Made by a program: the position numbers and the translations under genes. A stretch of 14,965 nucleotides of DNA from Candidatus Woesearchaeota archaeon (GTDB lineage: Archaea; Nanobdellota; Nanobdellia; Woesearchaeales; ARS49), in the NCBI GenBank assembly GCA_019323015.1, contig JAHWHY010000019.1:1-14965 (forward strand), in the 5' to 3' direction. Under the pieces are notes generated by a model. It saw nothing but the letters and a program-made list of their open reading frames with translations, made no database searches and was not told the origin of the DNA. Positions 5,563 to 12,483 of this stretch are shown here, piece by piece; positions within the stretch are counted from its first letter, which is position 1; each line of letters opens with the position of its first letter.

Positions 5563-6549
5563 ATGACTCGCTTTGCTATAAACGGGTTCGGCAGGATAGG
5601 CCGGCAAATATTTGAAATTGCTATCCAGCAAAAACTTAACATCGTCGCAATCAATGATTTAACAGACACAAAAACACTGGCGCATCTTCTGAAATATGAT
5701 TCTGTATACAGGAAATACAAGAAGAAAGTATCTTACGACAAAGACCACATCATTGTTGACAACAAAAAAATAAAAGTGTATGCAGAAAAAGACCCTCTAA
5801 AACTGCCTTGGAAAAAACTAGGCGTTGACGTTGTTGCAGAGTGCACAGGATTCTTCACAGACAGGCAGGGGGCGATGAAGCACATAAAAGCAGGAGCAAA
5901 AAAAGTCCTGATAAGCGCGCCAGCAAAACAACCGGATGTAACAGTTGTTTTAGGGGTAAACTTTGAGATGTATGACAAGAAAAAACACAAAATTATCTCT
6001 AATGCTTCCTGCACAACCAACTGCATAGCACCGATAGTAAAAATACTGAATGATGAATTCGGCATAATAAGCGGATTCATGACAACAGTGCATGCATACA
6101 CTGCCACGCAAAAACTGGTGGATGCACCTCACAAAAAAGACATAAGAAGAGGAAGAGCAGCTGCAGTGAACATAGTGCCAACAACAACAGGAGCAGCAAA
6201 AGCAGTTGTGAAAACAATCCCAGAACTAAAAGACAAGCTAAACGGAATGGCAATAAGAGTGCCTGTTGTTTGCGGATCAATATGCCAGTTCTCAGCAGTG
6301 CTGAAGAAGACTGCCACACCAGAGGCAGTGAATAAAGCATTCCAGAAAGCTGCAAAAAAACTAAAAGGCATAGTAGAATACTCAGAAGAGCCATTAGTGA
6401 GCACAGACATAATCCAGAATTCTCATTCCTGCATATTTGACTCACTTTCTACACAAGTAGTGGGAAAAAACCAAGTCAATGTCTGCGGATGGTATGACAA
6501 TGAGTGGGGATATTCTGCACGAATGGTAGATGTGATGAAAAAATTATGA
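5563..6549 (+). CDS. gap: Glyceraldehyde-3-phosphate dehydrogenase, bacterial-type class I
   Basis: 328 residues, the usual length for class I GAPDH. It oxidises and phosphorylates glyceraldehyde 3-phosphate to 1,3-bisphosphoglycerate in the cytoplasm. Visible features are the Rossmann NGFGRIGR motif (7-14); D32 after the second strand, typical of NAD rather than NADP preference; the catalytic motif SNASCTTNC with C150; the partner H177 in TTVHAYT; and the anion-site segment RRGRAAAVNIVPT. The end NEWGYSARMVD is classic. Most archaea use the unrelated-looking type II enzyme, so this class I form suggests a bacterial origin at some point. The start follows GAGGTGA by four bases in a structured leader. 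Its stop overlaps the PGK start as ATGA, so PGK is probably translationally coupled. Confidence 0.96.
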   Translation: MTRFAINGFGRIGRQIFEIAIQQKLNIVAINDLTDTKTLAHLLKYDSVYRKYKKKVSYDKDHIIVDNKKIKVYAEKDPLKLPWKKLGVDVVAECTGFFTDRQGAMKHIKAGAKKVLISAPAKQPDVTVVLGVNFEMYDKKKHKIISNASCTTNCIAPIVKILNDEFGIISGFMTTVHAYTATQKLVDAPHKKDIRRGRAAAVNIVPTTTGAAKAVVKTIPELKDKLNGMAIRVPVVCGSICQFSAVLKKTATPEAVNKAFQKAAKKLKGIVEYSEEPLVSTDIIQNSHSCIFDSLSTQVVGKNQVNVCGWYDNEWGYSARMVDVMKKL

Positions 6550-7715
6550 AATTCAACACACTAAAAAACATGGACCTAGAAGGCAAAAGAGTCTTAGTCA
6601 GGGTTGACTTTAATGTTCCACTGGACAAAAAAGGCAAGATACTGGATGACAGAAGAATAAAAGCAGTCATACCAACAATAGATTATCTGCTAAAGAAAAA
6701 AGCATTAGTGATATTAATGTCGCATTTAGGGCGGCCAAAAAAAGTAGATGACAAGCTAAGAATGGATGTTGTTGCCAAGAGATTAGGTAAATTACTGAAA
6801 ACAAATATCATAAAACTAGATGACTGCATAGGAGCAAGTGTGGAAGACCAGATAAATGAGATGCAGACAGGAGAGGTCTGCTTGTTAGAGAATCTCAGGT
6901 TTTATACAGAAGAAACAAAGAACAACAAGTTTTTTGCACAGAGCCTTGCAGAACTGGCAGACGTGTATGTAAATGACGCATTTGCAACACTGCACAGAAA
7001 ACACGCTTCAGTGTATGGAATACCATACTTTTTACCAAGCTGCGCAGGATTATTAGTTGTGAAAGAGCTGAAGCAATTAGACAAGGCGCGCAAGCCAAGA
7101 AAACCCTTTTTTGCAATAATCTGCGGAATGAAAGAAGACAAGCTAAAAGCAGCTGAAAAAATGTTCACAAAAGCAAGCAATTTATTCATCGGAGGGGTAT
7201 TGGGAAACATATTATTGAAAGCAAGAGGCCATAAAATAGGAAAATCTAAAATCGAGAAACTCAAATTAGACAAGAAGTTTATTTCAAGCAAAAAAGTAAT
7301 AACACCAGAAGACGTGATTGTTGCTAATAAAATAACAGCAGGTGCAAAGACAAAAACAGTAACTGTTGATAAGATACCTGCAAACTGGTATGTTGTAGAC
7401 ATAGGCCCAAAAACACTAAAAAGAATACAGGAGATAGTTAAGAACAGCAGAACAGTATTCTGGTCAGGCCCGCCAGGAATGTTTGAAATCACAAAGTTCT
7501 CAAAAGGCACAAGAGCACTAGCCAAATTGTTATCAAAAGCAGATGCAGTCACAATAGCAGGAGGAGGAGACACTGCAGAAGCCATTGATAAATTCAAATT
7601 AGCCCGCGACTTTACACACGTAAGCACAGGCGGAGGAGCGTCTGTAGTGTATGTAGAAGGTGAAGAACTTGCAGGAATAAAAGCTTTAATTGAGAGCAAG
7701 AAAAGATTTGGATGA
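6546..7715 (+). CDS. pgk: Phosphoglycerate kinase
   Basis: 389 residues from the ATG at 6546 that overlaps the GAPDH stop. A longer in-frame start at 6504 exists but adds only a non-homologous stretch read out of frame from GAPDH. It transfers phosphate from 1,3-bisphosphoglycerate to ADP, the step after GAPDH. Motifs: RVDFNVP (19-25), SHLGRP (59-64), LENLRF (114-119), NDAFATLHR (143-151), WSGPPGMFE (306-314), GGGDT (339-343) and STGGGA (360-365). Two motifs differ from the common form: the usual GGAKVSDK is CGMKEDK (193-199), keeping the lysine, and WNGP is WSGP. Nucleotide binding should survive. Its stop overlaps the next gene as ATGA. Confidence 0.95.
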   Translation: MKFNTLKNMDLEGKRVLVRVDFNVPLDKKGKILDDRRIKAVIPTIDYLLKKKALVILMSHLGRPKKVDDKLRMDVVAKRLGKLLKTNIIKLDDCIGASVEDQINEMQTGEVCLLENLRFYTEETKNNKFFAQSLAELADVYVNDAFATLHRKHASVYGIPYFLPSCAGLLVVKELKQLDKARKPRKPFFAIICGMKEDKLKAAEKMFTKASNLFIGGVLGNILLKARGHKIGKSKIEKLKLDKKFISSKKVITPEDVIVANKITAGAKTKTVTVDKIPANWYVVDIGPKTLKRIQEIVKNSRTVFWSGPPGMFEITKFSKGTRALAKLLSKADAVTIAGGGDTAEAIDKFKLARDFTHVSTGGGASVVYVEGEELAGIKALIESKKRFG

Positions 7716-7897
7716 TTTTTCTTATAGAAAGTTTTATAGCCAAGGCAGTGAACAAGGAGCTAATAAAGGAAGCAATCAAAAAGGGGAGTAAAATAAAACA
7801 GACAGATGGCCTGCTGGCAGTTTATGGGTATATTGAAGTTGCCTATAAAAAAATAGGGCCAGACACATATAAAATCAAAACGGTGAAATTAAGATGA
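7712..7897 (+). CDS. Small DUF4258-like protein, possible toxin
   Basis: 61 residues. The start ATG overlaps the PGK stop (ATGA) and its stop overlaps the next start in the same way, so it is read by coupled translation. A helix (about 8-24, ELIKEAIKKG) is followed by three strands (KIKQTDG, LLAVYGYIEVAYKKIG, TYKIKTVKL). This order and the ending resemble the C-terminal half of DUF4258 proteins, which are often found with YgiT-type zinc-finger antitoxins. The N-terminal histidine/arginine part of that family is missing or reduced, so this may be a shortened form or an inactive relic. The assignment rests on pattern and on the neighbouring zinc-finger/AbrB gene. Confidence 0.5.
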   Translation: MIFLIESFIAKAVNKELIKEAIKKGSKIKQTDGLLAVYGYIEVAYKKIGPDTYKIKTVKLR

Positions 7898-8229
7898 AAA
7901 GAACAAAATGCGAAGAATGCGGAGGAAAAATAACCAGGAAACTTATTCCATTTAAAATGTATGGAATCAAGCTGGGTGATTTTCCTGCTGAAATCTGTGC
8001 TAAATGCAATGAAGAAGTATACGACGAAGAAACAGTAGAAAAGATCAATGCGATTGCCAAGAAAAAGGGACTCTGGGGCCTTGAATCAAGAACAAAAGTA
8101 GGAGAGGTTGGAAATTCAATAGACATAAGAATAAGCAAGAAAATAGCAGACTTCATAGGACTAGAAAAAGGCAAAGACATACTAGTGCATCCAGAGAACA
8201 AAAAAAGAATAATTATTGATGTTGTGTAA
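7894..8229 (+). CDS. YgiT-type zinc finger plus AbrB-like DNA-binding protein, antitoxin-like
   Basis: 111 residues. The N-terminus has a zinc knuckle pair, C6-x2-C9 and C35-x2-C38, spaced as in YgiT/MqsA-type fingers. After a helix (about 45-58), residues 66-111 match a SpoVT/AbrB swapped-hairpin domain (TKVGEVGNSIDIRISKKIAD..LEKGKDILVHPE..). Zinc finger plus a DNA-binding domain is the layout of MqsA-like antitoxins, though there the second domain is HTH rather than AbrB. It probably binds and represses, and may neutralise the product of the overlapping upstream gene. The usual C-terminal toxin-binding tail is absent; a matching tail is encoded by the ORF starting two bases after this stop. 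Confidence 0.7.
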   Translation: MKRTKCEECGGKITRKLIPFKMYGIKLGDFPAEICAKCNEEVYDEETVEKINAIAKKKGLWGLESRTKVGEVGNSIDIRISKKIADFIGLEKGKDILVHPENKKRIIIDVV

Positions 8230-8230
8230 G

Positions 8231-8323
8231 ATGGCTAAAAAAATAAAGGATTTACTTGGCGCACTTAAAATGAGTGATGAAGAAGCTGAAGAGATAAAGA
8301 AGCGCAGGAAAAGTATTTATTAA
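8231..8323 (+). CDS. 30-residue ORF resembling an antitoxin tail
   Basis: The ATG lies one base after the stop of the zinc-finger/AbrB gene, and the frame runs 30 codons to a TAA. The product is a charged helix, KIKDLLGALKMSDEEAEEI followed by KKRRKSIY. This is much like the tail that follows the AbrB domain in VapB-type antitoxins and wraps around the toxin. It could be made by reinitiation, or it may be the broken end of a once longer antitoxin, as it lies in the +1 frame relative to the upstream gene. No PIN-domain toxin follows. It may be a real peptide; being short, it is uncertain. Confidence 0.45.
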   Translation: MAKKIKDLLGALKMSDEEAEEIKKRRKSIY

Positions 8324-8331
8324 AAGACTAT

Positions 8332-8362
8332 ATAAGCAAAGCTTATTTGTTTATCATAAACA
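8332..8362. promoter_or_regulatory. Tandem palindromes upstream of the kinase gene
   Basis: ATAAGC-AAA-GCTTAT (8332-8346) and TGTTTAT-C-ATAAACA (8348-8362) are two perfect inverted repeats side by side, one base apart. They follow the end of the GAPDH operon, and a TATA-like CTATATAAG overlaps the first. They could be operators, or RNA hairpins at the operon end, although no long U-tract follows. Confidence 0.4.
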
Positions 8363-8390
8363 GGATAAAGGCTGAGTGGGTTGAATTCGA

Positions 8391-8420
8391 GGGTTTTAAG
8401 GGTTTTAAGGGTTAATAACC
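8391..8420. repeat. GGGTTTTAA direct repeats ending in a palindrome
   Basis: GGGTTTTAA occurs at 8391-8399 and 8400-8408, and a third, partial unit GGGTTAAT starts at 8409. The palindrome GGTTA-A-TAACC covers 8410-8420, just before the kinase TATA box. The placement suggests a protein binding array; the short unit could also arise by slippage. Confidence 0.4.
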
Positions 8421-8425
8421 ATCAG

Positions 8426-8454
8426 CTTTATAAAGGAAGACTAGCTAATTAGTC
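8426..8454 (+). promoter_or_regulatory. Kinase promoter with an inverted repeat at the transcription start
   Basis: CTTTATAAA (8426-8434) predicts transcription from about 8456, a leader of about 17 bases with GGTGGT five bases before the ATG. GACTA (8439-8443) and TAGTC (8450-8454) form an inverted repeat between TATA and the start site, the usual position of an archaeal repressor operator. Confidence 0.5.
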
Positions 8455-8472
8455 ATTATTCGGTGGTAAAAA

Positions 8473-10854
8473 ATGGTGGCTTGGAGTGTTTCCAAACTAG
8501 AAAAGGCATTTGTGAATTACGTTCTAGACGCAGGACTTCTAGACAAAGAAGAAATAAGAAGAATCTGCATAGCCAAAAAAAGAATAACAAGCCAGGGAAA
8601 AGAAGTGCACCTTGCACAATTAGCAGTAAATGCAAACTACCTAACAAGAGAACAAGCACAAGGAATACTAAAAGAAGTAAAACGCGAGATAAAAGAAACA
8701 GACCCAAAAGAATATGAAGAATCAATAAACGGCACACTAGATTTTTACGGCATAGACCTAGAACAAATACTTCTAGAACAAAAACTTGATTTCTCAAAAC
8801 CAGAAAACAGATACGTCCCAATAAAAGAAATGGGAAGAGGAGCAATGGGAGTAGTTGAAAAAGTATGGGACAATGTGTTACTAAGAGAAGTAGCAAGAAA
8901 AACAATCCTGCTGCCGGAAACAGCACAAGATGATGAAAGCAAGCAAAAAGAAGTCATAAGAAGAACCCAAAGAGCAAAAAACGAAGCAAGACTTACAGGA
9001 AAACTAAGCCACCCATTTATCATGAAAGTGCATGATTCAGGAAGAGACGCAGATAATAATTACTTCTACGTAATGGAACTAGTAGAAAACGGAAAAGAAC
9101 TTGCAGACGTCATAGACGAAATCGCAGACATCAAAAGAAAAAACAAGATGCAACCAGACAGGTTTGCAATAGACAGCGTGCTTGAAATGATAGCACAAGT
9201 ATGCGATGCAATGGACTATTCACACAAAAAAGGAATAATTCACCGAGACCTAAAGCCAGCAAACATAATGGTATACGGCAGCGCAAGCAGGCTATTCATG
9301 TACGTAGTAGACTGGGGACTGGCAAAAGACGTAGAAAGAAGAGAGTTTGTTTTGCCAGAAGAAATAAGCGATGAAGACCTAAAAACAAAACTAAAAACAG
9401 CAATGAAAGGCAAATCACAGGAAATCAGAACACAAGACGGACAAGTCATGGGCACTTTGAAATACATGGCTCCTGAACAGGCATTAGGAGCAGAAAAAAC
9501 AGATGAAAAATCAGACATATTCTCACTAGGAGCGATATTATATGAAGTTTTGACAGGACAAACAGCAAGAGACCTGCAAGGAAAAAACGTTTTTCAAATG
9601 CTTGATACAATAGCACACGATGAAATAGAAGACGCGAGAAATGTTAAAGATCCTTTATACAATATTACTCCCGGACTAGCAGCAATCTGCGCAAAAGCAA
9701 TGCACATAGAACCTAAAAAAAGATACAAAACAGCAGGACACATGGCAAAAGATATCAGGAATTACCTAGAACACAAAGAATTAATTGCAAAACCAGACGG
9801 ATTCTTTGAAAAATGGTACAAAAAAGCAATAAGAAATCCCTTGAAAGCAGGAATGGCAGTAACAGCAGCAATATTATTACCTTTGGCACTGGGTGGTGTT
9901 GGTGTAGTTAGAGGAATAAGCGCGCAAAATGAGTTAAGATTAGAGAAGGATAAAACTGTTGCAGAAAGAGTTGCAAAAAAAGAAGCACAAGAAAGAGCAA
10001 AAGCAGAAGCAGAAGCAAAAGACAAAGCACAAGAAGCAGCAAAAAGCGAAAAAGCAAGAGCAGACGCAGAAGCAAAAGCAGCAGACAATCTAGAAGACAA
10101 GTTAGAAGCAGAAAGAGATTTGAGAGAGTTGAGTGAGAAGAAAAGGAAGGCGATGCAGTTAAACCTAGAAGGAGTACAGCGTGCTCAATATGCTTTAAAT
10201 ATTGTAGATCCTGAGAAAAAAAGACAAACAATAGAAGAAGCAATTGCGTTGTATAGACAAGCAATAGAGTTTGATAGCACTTTAGCACAAGTGTATAATA
10301 ATCTCGCAGTATCTTATAGGCATTTAGGCAAAACAGAAGAAGCTTTAGAAAATTTTGATCGCGCAATAGAATTAGATCCAAAGTTAGGTAAAGCGTATCA
10401 TGCAAGAGGAACTACAAGAGCACTGTCTGGTGATTTGAGTGGGGCGATAGCAGATTATGAAAAAGCAAAAGCACTAATGCCGTTATATGTAAATATATAT
10501 ACTAATCTTAGTGTATGTTATATGAGAGACAATAATTTTCAAAAGGCAGTGGCTGTATGTGATGAAGCATTAAGAATAAGTCCACAAAATGCTTTGGTAC
10601 ATAGAAACAAAGGAGAAAGCCTGATGTATTTAGGCAGGTACAGACAAGCTGAACAATCGCTATCGGCAGCAACTGTTCATGGAGAATATGATGCTCATTT
10701 GATTTTAGCAGACAATCTTGTCAGAGCAGCACAGTCAGGAAACCCCCTTTATGAAAACTGGCGGGAAAGAGCAAAAGAGCACTGTGCAAGAGCAGTCAAA
10801 ATAGATCCAAGACTTGCAGAAGAAGCTAAAGGAATTCTAGAAAAAATAAGATAA
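8473..10854 (+). CDS. Membrane-anchored Hanks-type Ser/Thr protein kinase with TPR repeats
   Basis: 793 residues. Residues 1-70 hold a helical module (GLLDKEEIRR...LAQLAVNANYLTREQ) like those preceding kinase domains in some bacterial, notably planctomycete, kinases. The kinase domain spans about 114-433: glycine loop GRGAMG (121-126), K143, E171, HRDLKPAN (257-264) and APE (333-335). R417 lies in the last helix. The metal-binding DFG is DWG (280-282). About 50 residues separate DWG from APE, a long activation segment. A single membrane segment is at about 458-480, then a very Ala/Glu/Lys-rich coiled coil (485-565) and four or more TPRs (about 566-790). By topology the kinase is on one membrane face and the TPRs on the other. 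It probably phosphorylates proteins in response to an outside or envelope signal; substrates are unknown. The promoter region is rich in repeats. Confidence 0.92.
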   Translation: MVAWSVSKLEKAFVNYVLDAGLLDKEEIRRICIAKKRITSQGKEVHLAQLAVNANYLTREQAQGILKEVKREIKETDPKEYEESINGTLDFYGIDLEQILLEQKLDFSKPENRYVPIKEMGRGAMGVVEKVWDNVLLREVARKTILLPETAQDDESKQKEVIRRTQRAKNEARLTGKLSHPFIMKVHDSGRDADNNYFYVMELVENGKELADVIDEIADIKRKNKMQPDRFAIDSVLEMIAQVCDAMDYSHKKGIIHRDLKPANIMVYGSASRLFMYVVDWGLAKDVERREFVLPEEISDEDLKTKLKTAMKGKSQEIRTQDGQVMGTLKYMAPEQALGAEKTDEKSDIFSLGAILYEVLTGQTARDLQGKNVFQMLDTIAHDEIEDARNVKDPLYNITPGLAAICAKAMHIEPKKRYKTAGHMAKDIRNYLEHKELIAKPDGFFEKWYKKAIRNPLKAGMAVTAAILLPLALGGVGVVRGISAQNELRLEKDKTVAERVAKKEAQERAKAEAEAKDKAQEAAKSEKARADAEAKAADNLEDKLEAERDLRELSEKKRKAMQLNLEGVQRAQYALNIVDPEKKRQTIEEAIALYRQAIEFDSTLAQVYNNLAVSYRHLGKTEEALENFDRAIELDPKLGKAYHARGTTRALSGDLSGAIADYEKAKALMPLYVNIYTNLSVCYMRDNNFQKAVAVCDEALRISPQNALVHRNKGESLMYLGRYRQAEQSLSAATVHGEYDAHLILADNLVRAAQSGNPLYENWRERAKEHCARAVKIDPRLAEEAKGILEKIR

Positions 10855-10859
10855 AAAAA

Positions 10860-12392
10860 TTAAGTTGTTGCTTTGCAATTAAATGCAGCCGCACCACTAC
10901 AACCCGCTCCTACAACATTTTTGAAACTTCCAGTTATAAATCCTGGCGCAGTTATTTCAAAGTCAAAATCATGCAAGAAACAATCCGGTGCATTGGTATA
11001 GATGCCTGCAAGAGTGCAACTTGTAGCGCCAGCAGGTATCGCAACTGAGAAACCTCCGCTTGCATCAACTACTTCTACATAATTGTCTATTTCAACTAAA
11101 AAGTCATTTGTGTTTTCATCTTTTGTAGTTCCTGCGGTTATCGTGATTGTATCTGCGCCATTATTTAACCCAATACTTGTTACGCCACCAGTTATTGTTG
11201 ATGTTCCTGCAGTTCCATCTGCATCCATTCCATAAGTTCCGGCTGTAGCATCCACTGCAATAAAAGAGCCTTTTCCTGCGCCTGTATTATCTCCTTCTAA
11301 ATTCATTGTGAAAATATCTGCTCCGCTGACGCTGTCAAACAAAACTATGCTAAAATCAGGATCTGTTGTTGCTGCCTCTTGGCCTTCTTGAGTAATAATA
11401 ACAGCATCGTCTCCTGCTCCAGTAGGACCATAAGTAGTTGTTCTACTTTGACCAGCGCCAACACCATCTACAAATTGTTCGGTAAAACCAACGCTTACTC
11501 CTGCAACGCTAGTTATTTCTGTGGTAGATGTGCCGCCATTTGCATCTGTTCCAAGCGAAGAGCTAGACCACTTTGTGCCTCCTACTTCAATTGTAGCGGC
11601 TATTTCATCATTTTCAAGTTCAAATTTGCCTACATTCCCTGCACCATCCTCTACTTTATCGGTTTTACCAGTAGGGGTGAGAGTAGTAGTTCCTGTGTTT
11701 CCTCCTGCGTCTGATGTTGTATCTTTAATTTCACCTTCATTAACAGTCACAGTACTGCCAGCTCCTCCGCCTGCATCATCGCCAGCGCTTATTTCTACTG
11801 TGTGACCAGTTGCTGTGTTTGATTGTGAAATTGATCCAGTAGAGCTGCTAACACCATCTGTTGTTGTGAATGTTGTTCCTGTTGGAGTTGAGCTTTGCTC
11901 ATTTTTATCCCCTGTTGCAGGGTTTTGAAAGCCTTGGAAGAGTTCTCCGCCGTTTGCTCCTGCGCCGATAATTGTTTTTTCAACCCAGTCGTCGTCTTTC
12001 TTTATAGTATCATTCTTTGTAAAATTTGTTCCGTTCCAGTAATATGAATTATACAAGGACATGTTAGAATTATTATTAAAGCAATTCATGTATATTCCTG
12101 ATGGGTGGACTTGGAGTGCGCACCAGTCTCCGGATGAGTTTTGGGCTGCGAGGGTTTCTGCGTTGAGTGTTGCGAGCCAGAAGACGTTTGATTTAAGGCC
12201 AGAAGGTCCAGAGTATTGGTCTTCATATCCAGACTCAAAAGCATTCCAGTCTCTGAAAGGAGCATAAGGAGAGCTTCCAGAGCCAATCTCTTCAACACCA
12301 TGGCCTGGATTTGTCATTGCTGCTGCATAAACAACAGCTGAAAGAGAAACAACAATAGTTAGAATAGTAACAAGCAACACTTCTTTTTTCAT
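10860..12392 (-). CDS. Secreted Thr/Ser/Gly-rich surface protein
   Basis: 510 residues from an ATG with GGTGAT three bases upstream and a TATA box at 12436-12445. A Sec signal peptide (KKEVLLVTILTIVVSLSAV) likely ends near VYA-23. Residues 40-140 are aromatic-rich with six N-glycosylation sequons (N85, N107, N110, N120, N123, N127) and two cysteines (91, 104). Residues 160-425 are low-complexity, rich in Thr, Ser, Gly and Asp, with short strand-like repeats (TITGGVTSIGLNNGADTITI) as in beta-helical or fibre proteins. The C-terminus (430-510) looks like a folded beta domain with cysteines 459, 471, 498 and 506. No C-terminal membrane anchor is seen, so attachment is unknown. It is probably an adhesin or S-layer-associated fibre. 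Five bases separate its stop from that of the kinase gene. Confidence 0.75.
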   Translation of the reverse strand: MKKEVLLVTILTIVVSLSAVVYAAAMTNPGHGVEEIGSGSSPYAPFRDWNAFESGYEDQYSGPSGLKSNVFWLATLNAETLAAQNSSGDWCALQVHPSGIYMNCFNNNSNMSLYNSYYWNGTNFTKNDTIKKDDDWVEKTIIGAGANGGELFQGFQNPATGDKNEQSSTPTGTTFTTTDGVSSSTGSISQSNTATGHTVEISAGDDAGGGAGSTVTVNEGEIKDTTSDAGGNTGTTTLTPTGKTDKVEDGAGNVGKFELENDEIAATIEVGGTKWSSSSLGTDANGGTSTTEITSVAGVSVGFTEQFVDGVGAGQSRTTTYGPTGAGDDAVIITQEGQEAATTDPDFSIVLFDSVSGADIFTMNLEGDNTGAGKGSFIAVDATAGTYGMDADGTAGTSTITGGVTSIGLNNGADTITITAGTTKDENTNDFLVEIDNYVEVVDASGGFSVAIPAGATSCTLAGIYTNAPDCFLHDFDFEITAPGFITGSFKNVVGAGCSGAAAFNCKATT

Positions 12393-12435
12393 AACATCAC
12401 CCGACCTCTTTTAATAACTGAATAAACAGAATACC

Positions 12436-12445
12436 TATATTTAAA
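12436..12445 (-). promoter_or_regulatory. BRE/TATA promoter of the surface protein gene
   Basis: The minus strand reads AAAAGTTTAAATATAGG, a clear BRE plus TATA box. The expected transcript starts near 12413, with a leader of about 20 bases. Confidence 0.55.
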
Positions 12446-12483
12446 CTTTTCTTTTTATTTTGCGCTTTTTTGGCAGTGCAAAT

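Noticed and set aside
6504..6545. A longer start for PGK at 6504.
   Set aside because: The extra residues are GAPDH codons read in another frame. The ATG at 6546 overlaps the GAPDH stop and gives the normal PGK N-terminus.
6902..7699. A 265-codon minus-strand frame opposite PGK.
   Set aside because: It is the mirror of a strongly conserved PGK frame, with no family resemblance or start signal of its own.
8347..8415. A 22-codon frame beginning at TTG and containing GFKGFKG encoded by the GGGTTTTAA repeats.
   Set aside because: Too short, with no ribosome binding site, and the palindromes and repeats are better explained as regulatory DNA.
8391..8415. GGGTTTTAA repeats taken as telomere-like.
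   Set aside because: Only about two and a half units inside the chromosome, directly before a promoter; there is no sign of a replicon end.
8456..8926. Minus-strand open frame rich in leucine opposite the kinase start, with a similar one at 9908-10405.
   Set aside because: Long leucine runs arise from the complement of A-rich Lys/Glu/Ala codons in the kinase gene. No ribosome binding site or TATA box fits, and the plus strand has full kinase motifs.
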